Assembly: GCA_946480965.1 (NCBI GenBank) | Contig: CAMLMI010000252.1 | Span: 1-6,890, forward strand | Length of the DNA stretch: 6,890 bases | Source: an uncultured Verrucomicrobiales bacterium | GTDB taxonomy: Bacteria; Verrucomicrobiota; Verrucomicrobiae; Limisphaerales; CANJSG01 | Direction of reading: 5' to 3' | Shown here: positions 1-5,582 of the stretch, one piece after another | How the letters are laid out: every line of letters starts with the position of its first letter | Position numbering within the stretch: the first letter of the stretch is position 1 | The notes under the pieces: model-generated | Database searches by the model: none | What the model was told of the DNA's origin: nothing | The model's input: the letters and a program-made list of their open reading frames with translations, nothing else | Translations under genes and position numbers: made by a program

Positions 1-861
1 CCGACCATCGAAGGCGGCCAGGTCTTCCTCATGGGCCGCTGGGGCGATGTCTTCTGCTTCAATCTCGCCGATGGAAAAGTCGTCTGGACAAAGAACGTGG
101 AGAAGGAAACCGGCGCACGTCAGCCCGACTGGGGCTTCGGCGGTGCGCCCTTGGTGACCGGTGATCGCGTGTTCCTGAACGTCGGCGAAGCCGGTGTGGC
201 CTTGGACCGGAAGACCGGGGCCATCGTGTGGAAGTCGGACCCGAAGGCCGCCGGTTATTCCACGCCGCTGCCCTTCAAAGAAGGCGGCACCGATCTCGCC
301 GTCTTCAGCTCCGGCGAAGCCTACACCGCCGTGAAGCTGGCCGATGGCAAACCCGCCTGGAGCGTCCGTTGGTTGACCCAATACGGCGTCAATGCCGCCG
401 ATCCCATCCTGCACGAGGGCCAGCTCTTCCTCTCCAGCGGCTACGGCAAGGGCGCGGCGCTATACAAGCTGGGCGGAGCCGAACCTGCGCAGGTCTGGAA
501 GTCCAAGACCCTCGCCACCCAGATGAACGCCGCCGTCCTGCACGAAGGCCATCTCTACGGCGTGGACGGCGACACCACCAGCAAGGCCAGCCTCCGGTGC
601 ATCGAGTTCGCCACCGGCCAACAGAAGTGGAGCCACCCGAACTTCGGCTCCGGCGGCGTGATCATCGCGGGCGGCCGCCTCATCGCCCTCAGCGGCAGCG
701 GCGAATTGATGACGGCTCCAGCCACGCCCGGCGGCTTCAATCCCACGGCCAACGCCCAGATCCTCGGCGGCAAGACCTGGACCGCACCCGTGCTGGCCAA
801 CGGCCTCGTCTATTGCCGCAACTCGCGCGGCGACGTCGTGGCGGTGGATCTGCGGAAGTAG
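1..861 (+). CDS. PQQ-like beta-propeller repeat protein (BamB-like), 5' end outside window
   Basis: The reading frame is open from base 1, so the start and any signal peptide lie upstream; 286 residues are visible, ending in TAG. The protein is built of repeats of the PQQ/quinoprotein propeller type, each with a strand pair followed by a 'DGK/TGxxxW' turn. Examples are LADGKVVW (about nt 64-87), RKTGAIVW (about 211-234), LADGKPAW (about 337-360) and FATGQQKW (about 607-630). The chain closes with a final strand reading DVVAVDLRK. About seven blades are visible, so roughly one blade plus the leader is missing if it is an eight-bladed BamB-like propeller. The family includes the outer-membrane assembly scaffold BamB and many exported proteins of unknown role in Planctomycetota and Verrucomicrobiota. 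Nothing here shows the PQQ or metal ligands needed to call an alcohol dehydrogenase, so a scaffold or binding role is more likely. An intrinsic terminator follows 20 nt after the stop, marking the end of a transcript. Confidence 0.85.
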   Translation, partial: PTIEGGQVFLMGRWGDVFCFNLADGKVVWTKNVEKETGARQPDWGFGGAPLVTGDRVFLNVGEAGVALDRKTGAIVWKSDPKAAGYSTPLPFKEGGTDLAVFSSGEAYTAVKLADGKPAWSVRWLTQYGVNAADPILHEGQLFLSSGYGKGAALYKLGGAEPAQVWKSKTLATQMNAAVLHEGHLYGVDGDTTSKASLRCIEFATGQQKWSHPNFGSGGVIIAGGRLIALSGSGELMTAPATPGGFNPTANAQILGGKTWTAPVLANGLVYCRNSRGDVVAVDLRK

Positions 862-880
862 GAATAGTCTCCCGCACAAA

Positions 881-918
881 CGCCCGCCGACGCACCCCGT
901 CGGCGGGCGTTTTGTTTT
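881..918 (+). terminator. Rho-independent terminator of the beta-propeller gene
   Basis: A perfect 12-bp GC-rich stem (881-892 pairing with 898-909) encloses a 5-nt loop (893-897, CACCC). It is followed directly by TTTTGTTTT on the + strand. It begins 20 nt after the stop of the upstream gene. On the minus strand the hairpin is followed by only three T, so it should act mainly in the + direction. It separates the propeller transcript from the oxidoreductase gene. Confidence 0.93.
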
Positions 919-941
919 CCAACGAGCGGCTGTCTTATACA
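912..941 (+). promoter_or_regulatory. Candidate sigma-70-type promoter for the Gfo/Idh gene
   Basis: TTGTTT (912-917) and TATACA (936-941) are separated by 18 nt and resemble -35 and -10 boxes. Transcription would start near 948, giving a leader of about 68 nt before the ATG at 1016. The -35 box sits inside the T tract of the preceding terminator. This is motif matching by eye. The need for a promoter here is supported by the upstream terminator, but the exact boxes are uncertain. Confidence 0.3.
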
Positions 942-1015
942 CCGGCACGAAAGCGGGGATTGCCCAGTCGCAGCCCAGGTGAATAAACCCACGGCGAACT
1001 CCCTCCACTGGAACC

Positions 1016-2350
1016 ATGAACGCCACCACGCCTCTTTCCCGCCGCCGTTTCCTGCACTCGGCGGCCGTCGCCGGCACCGTGTTGACCGCCGCCCCGTTCA
1101 TCCTGCGCGGGGCCGATCCGGCCAGGAAATACCGCACCGCGCTCATCGGCTGCGGCTGGTGGGGCAAGAACATCCTCAAGGAGGCCATCGCCAGCGGGCG
1201 CGTGCTGGTCGTCGGCCTCTGTGACGTGGACCGCAACGTCCGCGAAGTCGCCGCCGAACAGGTCAACGACCTCAACGGCGATTCGCCCAAGACCTACAAC
1301 GACTACCGCGAGCTGCTGGAGAAGGAGAAACCCGAGATCGTCCTCATCGCCACGCCCGACCACTGGCACGCGCTCCAGACCATCGCCGCCGTGAAGGCGG
1401 GCGCGCACGTCTTCGTGGAGAAACCCACCGGCCACACCGTGAACGAGAGCAAGGCCATGCTCCGCGCGGCGCGCGACAGCGGGAAGGTCGTCCAGGTCGG
1501 GCTCCATCGCCGCATCGGGCCGCACCACGTCAACGCGATGAAGTTCCTCAAGTCCGGCGCGGTCGGGGATGTCGGCATGGTCCGCATCTTCGCCCACGGC
1601 GGCGGCGGAAAGGAACGTGCCTCCAACAACGCCACGCCGCCCGACAGCATGGATTGGGACCTGTGGTGCGGGCCCGCGCCGCTACGGCCTTTCAACCAAA
1701 AGCTGCATCCCGGCGGCTGGCGCAACTTCCTCGACTACGCCAACGGCCAGCTCGGCGATTGGGGCGTCCACTGGCTGGACCAGGTGCTGTGGTGGAGCGG
1801 CGAGAAATATCCCAAGCGCGTGTTCTGCGCGGGCGGGCGGCCCATCGCCGGCGCGCCGGTGTTGAACGACCAGCAGCAAACCGGCGACACGCCCGACCAT
1901 CAGGTGGCGACCTACGACTTCGAGACCTTCACCTGTGTTTGGGAGCACCGCCGTTTCGCCGAGAACCGCGCGGAGAAGCACGGCATCGGCGCCTACTACT
2001 ACGGCACGAAGGGCACGCTGCACGTCGGCTGGGGCGATGGTTGGACCTTTTACCCGAGCGATTCCAAGGCGCAGACCGTCCACGAAGATTCCCAGCTCCA
2101 ACAGCCCGATGGCCACAACCTCCAGCTCCTCTGGGCCGACTTCATCGCCGGCATCGAGACCGGCAAGAAGAGCGTGGCCAACATCGAGATCGGCCACCGT
2201 TCGTCCGTGCTACCGCTGCTCGGCATGATCTCTTGGCGCACCGGCCGCAGCCTCCAGTGGGACGGCGACAAGGAACAGATCATCGGCGATCCCGAAGCCT
2301 CGAAGCTGATGAGCCGGCCCTATCGCGGCTCGTGGGTGTATCCGGAGTAG
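1016..2350 (+). CDS. Tat-exported Gfo/Idh/MocA family oxidoreductase
   Basis: This 444-residue protein is a probable NAD(P)-dependent sugar or polyol dehydrogenase with unknown substrate. The N-terminus carries a twin-arginine signal: SRRRFL (residues 8-13), then a hydrophobic stretch (about 15-30) ending in a small-residue region near RGADP. The Rossmann domain starts at about 39, with the dinucleotide motif GCGWWG at 45-50. EKP (135-137) gives the family's active-site lysine K136, and DWGVH (248-252) gives the D-x3-H pair, D248 and H252. The lysine-aspartate-histidine triad of inositol dehydrogenase is therefore intact. The C-terminal domain is the usual alpha/beta sheet domain, and the length suits the Planctomycetota/Verrucomicrobiota members. 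The ATG at 1016 is chosen because the Tat motif follows at once; no Shine-Dalgarno is visible. It lies 155 nt past the propeller stop, behind a terminator, so it is probably transcribed alone. It converges with tpm. Exported relatives such as glucose-fructose oxidoreductase keep a tightly bound cofactor, and the same may hold here (inference). Confidence 0.92.
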   Translation: MNATTPLSRRRFLHSAAVAGTVLTAAPFILRGADPARKYRTALIGCGWWGKNILKEAIASGRVLVVGLCDVDRNVREVAAEQVNDLNGDSPKTYNDYRELLEKEKPEIVLIATPDHWHALQTIAAVKAGAHVFVEKPTGHTVNESKAMLRAARDSGKVVQVGLHRRIGPHHVNAMKFLKSGAVGDVGMVRIFAHGGGGKERASNNATPPDSMDWDLWCGPAPLRPFNQKLHPGGWRNFLDYANGQLGDWGVHWLDQVLWWSGEKYPKRVFCAGGRPIAGAPVLNDQQQTGDTPDHQVATYDFETFTCVWEHRRFAENRAEKHGIGAYYYGTKGTLHVGWGDGWTFYPSDSKAQTVHEDSQLQQPDGHNLQLLWADFIAGIETGKKSVANIEIGHRSSVLPLLGMISWRTGRSLQWDGDKEQIIGDPEASKLMSRPYRGSWVYPE

Positions 2351-2371
2351 AGAAACGGGGACGACGTTCTC
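2350..2371. other. Imperfect inverted repeat between two convergent stop codons
   Basis: The 21-nt gap between the stop of the Gfo/Idh gene (TAG, 2348-2350) and the stop of tpm (CTA on +, 2372-2374) is nearly palindromic. Bases 2350-2357 pair with 2365-2371, with one bulged A at 2355 and a 7-nt loop. No T tract follows on either strand, so this is not a classical intrinsic terminator. It could slow or stabilise the 3' ends of both converging messages, or be chance. Confidence 0.35.
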
Positions 2372-3010
2372 CTAGCGACGGCGAAGCAGCCAGACCTTCT
2401 CCAGCGCCGGGCAACGGCCCTTCAATCCGCCCGGCAAGTCACCGCACTCCAACCGCTCCAGCGTATGGCTGGCGGCGTAGTGTTCGTGCAGCTCCGCGTC
2501 GGTGATGCTGAAGGGCGGGCCGTCCATCACGGTCTGGTCGTATTCGTAGCAGATCAGCAACTGCGGCGCGCAGTGGGTCAGGGCGTTCAGGTGCGCGGTG
2601 TAGCGTTGGCGCATCGGATGGGGCAGCGCGACCAACGCGGCGCGATCATAGATGGCGTCCACGGGACCAAGCCGGGCCCGGGTCAGGCGGAAGATGTCGC
2701 CGACGAAGACATCCAGATCGGGCGCGGAGAAGAGCTTCACGTCACCCAGATCCGAAACGGCCGGCTGAACGCCCAGCCCTTCGAACAATTGCCCGACGGC
2801 GATCTCGCTGAGTTCGGCCGCGACGACGCGGTGCCCGCGGGCGAGGAGCCAGCCGATGTCGAGGGTCTTGCCACAGAGCGGCACGAAGACCCGGCTCCCC
2901 TCGGGCAGGGCCAGCCGGGGCCAATGCTTCACGAGCAGCGGGTTGAAGTCGCTTTCGTGGAAGGCGGTTTCGCCCTTCTCCCACCGCTGGTGCCAGAAGC
3001 TGTGTTCCAT
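2372..3010 (-). CDS. tpm: Thiopurine S-methyltransferase family protein (bacterial Tpm type)
   Basis: This cytoplasmic SAM-dependent methyltransferase has 212 residues, close to the roughly 218 of bacterial TPMTs. Diagnostic segments are present in order. WHQRW is at 6-10. NPLLVKHWP is at 23-31. The SAM-binding glycine loop VPLCGKTLD is at 43-51, with the acidic end of strand 2, ELSE, at 66-69. VGDIF is at 103-107, DAIYDRAALVALP at 118-130, and YDQTVMDGPPFS at 157-168. The family transfers a methyl group from SAM to sulfur, selenium or tellurium in thiopurines or metalloid compounds, and bacterial members have been linked to selenite and tellurite methylation. The natural substrate here cannot be read from the sequence. 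The ATG at 3010 gives the family's usual N-terminus; no Shine-Dalgarno precedes it. It is the last gene of the minus-strand block, 120 nt downstream of ychF with palindromes in the gap, so it may have its own promoter. Confidence 0.93.
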   Translation of the reverse strand: MEHSFWHQRWEKGETAFHESDFNPLLVKHWPRLALPEGSRVFVPLCGKTLDIGWLLARGHRVVAAELSEIAVGQLFEGLGVQPAVSDLGDVKLFSAPDLDVFVGDIFRLTRARLGPVDAIYDRAALVALPHPMRQRYTAHLNALTHCAPQLLICYEYDQTVMDGPPFSITDAELHEHYAASHTLERLECGDLPGGLKGRCPALEKVWLLRRR

Positions 3011-3095
3011 AGGACTGTGTCGCGGTTGCCGGAACGGAAACGGCGCTGCGCTGATTTCCTCCGGATGTTTGGGCCGCGCGACAACGCGACCCCAG

Positions 3096-3129
3096 CGGGA
3101 GCCCGTGACAGGCAGGATGCCTGCCCTGT
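3096..3129. repeat. Tandem small palindromes in the ychF-tpm gap (REP-like)
   Basis: Two adjacent palindromes occupy the gap right after the ychF stop. One is CGGG-AG-CCCG at 3096-3105. The other is a stronger hairpin, GGCAGG (3111-3116) pairing with CCTGCC (3120-3125) around ATG, extended by ACA/TGT (3108-3110 and 3127-3129) with one bulged C. Read on the minus strand the second hairpin starts one nt after the ychF TAA and lacks a following T tract. It may therefore protect the 3' end or be a weak terminator. Short GC-rich palindromes of this type recur between genes in Verrucomicrobiota as I recall; copy number cannot be judged from this window. Confidence 0.5.
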
Positions 3130-3130
3130 T

Positions 3131-4237
3131 TTACACGTTGAACTTGAAGAGCAGCACGTCGCCGTCCTTCACCACGTATTCCTTGCCTTCCATCCGGTAG
3201 AGGCCCTTTTCGCGGGCGGCGGCGACGCTGCCGCATTCCACCAGATCCTTGTAGGCCACGGTTTCGGCCTTGATGAAGCCGCGCTCGAAATCGCTGTGGA
3301 TGACGCCAGCGGCCTGCGGGGCGGTGTCGCCGTTATGGATGGTCCAGGCGCGGACTTCCTTCTCGCCGGCGGTGAAGTAGGTGCGAAGGCCGAGCAGGTG
3401 GTAGGTGGCGCGGATGAGGGCGCCGACGCCGGATTCCTTCACCCCGAGCTCGGCCAAGAAGGCTTTGGCTTCTTCTTCGGTCAGATCGACGAGGTCGCTC
3501 TCGATCTGGGCGCTGATGACGGTGGCTTCGCAGGCGAGGTGGGTCTTGGCGTATTCGCGGACCTTGAGCACGTAGGGGTTCGTGTCTGCCGTGGCAAGAT
3601 CGCTCTCCTTCACGTTGCACGCGAAGATCGTGGGCTTGTCCGTCATGAGGAACAGGGCCTTGGAGATGACTTTGTCCTCGGCGGTGAGCTCGGCGAGCAT
3701 GGCGGGTTTGCCCGCGTTGAGCACGGGCTGGAGCTTCTGGAGAACGGCCTGCTCGGCGATGGCGACCTTGTCGCCGCGCTTGGCGTCCTTGGCCACGCGT
3801 TCGAGCTTCTTGGTGACGGCTTCAAGGTCGGCAAGGATCAACTCGGTGTTGATGACCTCGATGTCGCGGACGGGATCGACAGTGCCGGCAACGTGATGGA
3901 TGTCGGCATCCTCGAAGCAGCGGACGACCTGCACGATGGCGTCCACCTCGCGGATGTGGCTGAGGAACTTGTTGCCGAGGCCTTCACCGGCGGCGGCGCC
4001 CTTCACGAGACCGGCAATGTCCACGAACTCGATGGCGGCGGGGATGACGACGTTGGTCTTGGCGATCTTCTGGAGGACGGCGAGGCGTTCATCGGGCACG
4101 GTGACGATGCCGACGTTGGGATCGATCGTGCAGAAGGGGTAGTTCGCCGCCTGCGCCTTGCGGGTGCGGGTGACGGCGTTGAACAGGGTGGACTTGCCGA
4201 CGTTGGGCAGACCGACGATGCCAGCTTTCAGAGACAT
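3131..4237 (-). CDS. ychF: Ribosome-associated translation-factor GTPase/ATPase YchF (OLA1 family)
   Basis: The product is 368 residues (E. coli YchF has 363). It is a cytoplasmic P-loop NTPase of the Obg-related group that binds ribosomes and is linked to stress responses. The P-loop GLPNVGKST is at 9-17. DIAGLVKG at 73-80 is the G3 motif, and the strongly conserved [11 protein letters not shown] follows at 82-92. The specificity motif is NVKE (208-211), the NxxE form typical of YchF that relaxes GTP preference and allows ATP use, instead of NKxD. A helical insert lies at about 125-200. The C-terminal TGS domain (about 285-368) ends in the family signature [21 protein letters not shown]...[11 protein letters not shown]. 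The ATG at 4237 is chosen because [16 protein letters not shown] matches the family N-terminus; an in-frame extension to 4276 would add 13 proline-rich residues not seen in the family. No Shine-Dalgarno is visible. The gene is complete with no oddities. Confidence 0.97.
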   Translation of the reverse strand: MSLKAGIVGLPNVGKSTLFNAVTRTRKAQAANYPFCTIDPNVGIVTVPDERLAVLQKIAKTNVVIPAAIEFVDIAGLVKGAAAGEGLGNKFLSHIREVDAIVQVVRCFEDADIHHVAGTVDPVRDIEVINTELILADLEAVTKKLERVAKDAKRGDKVAIAEQAVLQKLQPVLNAGKPAMLAELTAEDKVISKALFLMTDKPTIFACNVKESDLATADTNPYVLKVREYAKTHLACEATVISAQIESDLVDLTEEEAKAFLAELGVKESGVGALIRATYHLLGLRTYFTAGEKEVRAWTIHNGDTAPQAAGVIHSDFERGFIKAETVAYKDLVECGSVAAAREKGLYRMEGKEYVVKDGDVLLFKFNV

Positions 4238-4302
4238 TAGGCCGGGGAGCGTAGGGACCGGAGGAATCGGGAGCAAGGGGCGTGTGGCTGGGCGAAGGGA
4301 TG

Positions 4303-4316
4303 CCGTCTCCAGACGG
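4303..4316. repeat. Small palindrome upstream of ychF
   Basis: CCGTCT (4303-4308) and AGACGG (4311-4316) are exact inverted copies two bases apart, folding as a 5-bp stem with a TCCA loop. It lies 66 nt upstream of the ychF start and 8 nt from the large inverted repeat. It is probably one unit of the same intergenic palindrome cluster. An operator role for ychF is possible but unsupported. Confidence 0.45.
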
Positions 4317-4324
4317 AGCGCGAC

Positions 4325-4420
4325 CCCCCCCTGGCCCCTCCAAGGAGGGGATAAGGCAGGGCGTCATCAGACTACCGGACGCGCCTCAACAGTTCCCCTC
4401 CTTGGAGGGGCCAGGGGGGG
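4325..4420. repeat. Perfect 27-bp inverted repeat made of two palindromic units (BIME-like)
   Basis: Bases 4325-4351 and 4394-4420 are exact reverse complements, separated by 42 nt. Each arm is a run of seven C (or G), then TGG (or CCA), then a 16-nt near-palindrome CCCCTCC-NN-GGAGGGG, with NN being AA on the left and TT on the right. Each arm can therefore fold on itself (6-bp stem, 4-nt loop), or both can pair into one long stem. The spacer also holds GCGTC (4361-4365) and GACGC (4378-4382), which would extend a cruciform. The element sits 24 nt downstream of the secreted-protein stop and 87 nt upstream of the ychF start. Two inverted palindromic units with a short spacer is the layout of REP/BIME elements. 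No T tract follows, so it is not a standard terminator. No transposase or flanking target duplication is visible. Confidence 0.8.
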
Positions 4421-4444
4421 CCGTGTCCAATTCCGCGAACCACC

Positions 4445-5512
4445 TTATTCCCGCGTCCGGATCGGCCCGATGTATTCCGTGGCCACGACCACGTCGTCGA
4501 ACTGCGCGCGGATGCGATGGCCGGCGGGCTTCTCGGTATAGACGTAGAGCCAGAGAAAATTGACGTTCAGCTCCGGCACCGTCCGCCAGCGGAAGCCCTC
4601 GAACGGCGCGCCATCCACCGGAGTCTTGAGCGGTTCGCGCTCGCCCTTCTCCCGGTTCCAACGAATGCCGTCGCCGCCTTGGCCGGGGAAGAAGCGGTCG
4701 AACTTCCACACGCCCTTGGGAAAACCCTTGCCCAGATGGCTGACCAGCTTGCCGTCGATCCACAGCGCCTGTTCGCCGTCGGTGTCGCCCACGGTGTTCA
4801 TCCGGATCATGTGCTCGATGCAGACCCAGCGGCCCTTCTCGACCCTGAGCTTCTTGTCCTGGATGAAGCTGTTGCCCCAGGTCTGGCCGCGCGGCGGACT
4901 GCCGCGCATCTCGCTCCAGTAGGTGTAGAAGTCCCAGGTCCAGGACTGGCCGAAGGGCTCGATGCCGGACCAGAAGGACTTCGCGCCGTCGGTCGGGAAA
5001 CCGGCCTTCACCGAGGGCCAACGGGTGGCGGGCCAGTTGCCGCCGAGACAGGTGCCGAAGTGGTGGATCTCGCCGCAGTCGGGATCGATCTTCACGTAGT
5101 AGCGGGCGAAGACCCGGTCCGCGCCCCAGCCTCCGTCCCGGTTCTTCAACCGGCGATAGAGCGTGGCTCCCTGACCCGTTTGGCGATCCATCACGAGCGA
5201 TTGCCTGCCGCCGCTGCCCGTCGCCACGTCGTTCGTGAAGGCCATTTCGTTCGTGGAACCGACGGCTTCCCAGCGCGCCAGCATTTCGCCCAGCGAAGGT
5301 TCCTCGAAGTTCTCCACGAAGAAGACGCGCGGATCGTCCGCAATGCCGACATCGCCCGGATACTTCGCCGCGAGACCGGGACCGGAGGGCAGCGCGATGT
5401 GCGGAGCAGCAGCGAAAGCCGGGCGAAAAAACTCTCCGACCAGCGCCGCCAGAGCCAGCGCCAAGCCTACGGGTGAACGAAGCCAAAAGGCGATGAGAGG
5501 GAGGCGTTTCAT
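4445..5512 (-). CDS. Secreted jelly-roll protein, polysaccharide-lyase/ConA-like, function unknown
   Basis: With the ATG at 5512 the product has 355 residues. It has a Sec signal peptide: basic MKR, a hydrophobic core at about 7-27, and a probable cleavage after AFA (32-34). A TTG four codons upstream (5524) is an alternative start; ATG is preferred for its compact signal peptide, and neither has a Shine-Dalgarno. The mature part starts near a VFFVENFEEPSL stretch (63-74), then has strand-rich sequence with ARYYVKIDPDCGEIHHFG (136-153), WDFYTYWSEMRG (193-204), GRWVCIEHMIRMNT (227-240), ALWIDGKLVSHL (249-260) and FDDVVVATEYIGPI (338-351). The pattern 'W-x-EH-RMN ... LWIDGKLV ... DDVVVATxYIGP' resembles the beta-jelly-roll of PL14/PL20-type polysaccharide lyases and ConA-like lectins. 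That is resemblance by eye only, and I cannot name catalytic residues. Two cysteines (C146, C155) could form a disulfide. It likely acts in the periplasm or outside the cell on carbohydrate. It lies 70 nt downstream of the glycosyltransferase gene, possibly co-transcribed. Confidence 0.82.
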   Translation of the reverse strand: MKRLPLIAFWLRSPVGLALALAALVGEFFRPAFAAAPHIALPSGPGLAAKYPGDVGIADDPRVFFVENFEEPSLGEMLARWEAVGSTNEMAFTNDVATGSGGRQSLVMDRQTGQGATLYRRLKNRDGGWGADRVFARYYVKIDPDCGEIHHFGTCLGGNWPATRWPSVKAGFPTDGAKSFWSGIEPFGQSWTWDFYTYWSEMRGSPPRGQTWGNSFIQDKKLRVEKGRWVCIEHMIRMNTVGDTDGEQALWIDGKLVSHLGKGFPKGVWKFDRFFPGQGGDGIRWNREKGEREPLKTPVDGAPFEGFRWRTVPELNVNFLWLYVYTEKPAGHRIRAQFDDVVVATEYIGPIRTRE

Positions 5513-5582
5513 GGGAAGAGACAACGAACCTTAGCCGACTGAAACCGCCTCCGGCAACGCAAGGCTTCCCGCTGGGACATGC

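Noticed and set aside
1..861. A quinoprotein alcohol dehydrogenase
   Set aside because: The propeller repeats match, but I see no adjacent-cysteine pair, metal-ligand motif or cytochrome domain, and at under 300 visible residues the BamB-like scaffold type is more likely.
935..1597. A 220-codon minus-strand frame opposite the 5' half of the Gfo/Idh gene
   Set aside because: It overlaps the promoter region, Tat signal and Rossmann domain of a clear gene, and shows no domain of its own.
1654..2505. A 283-codon + frame overlapping the Gfo/Idh gene and tpm
   Set aside because: The translation is dominated by Arg, Pro and Ala, the mark of an out-of-frame reading in GC-rich DNA. It overlaps two well-supported genes.
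2465..4240. A 591-codon open frame on the + strand opposite tpm and ychF
   Set aside because: It lies wholly antisense to two genes with clear family motifs. Its translation is biased to Gly, Asp, Val and Leu without any domain, as expected from the complement of high-GC codons.
4325..4420. Reading the inverted repeat as terminal repeats of an insertion sequence
   Set aside because: Only 42 nt lie between the arms, with no coding capacity and no target-site duplication visible. A palindromic REP/BIME-like unit fits better.
4325..4420. CRISPR array
   Set aside because: There are only two units, in inverted orientation, and no series of direct repeats with regular spacers.
4517..5476. A 319-codon + frame opposite the secreted protein
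   Set aside because: It is antisense with an Ala/Arg/Val-rich composition, while the minus-strand frame has a signal peptide and a coherent strand-rich protein.
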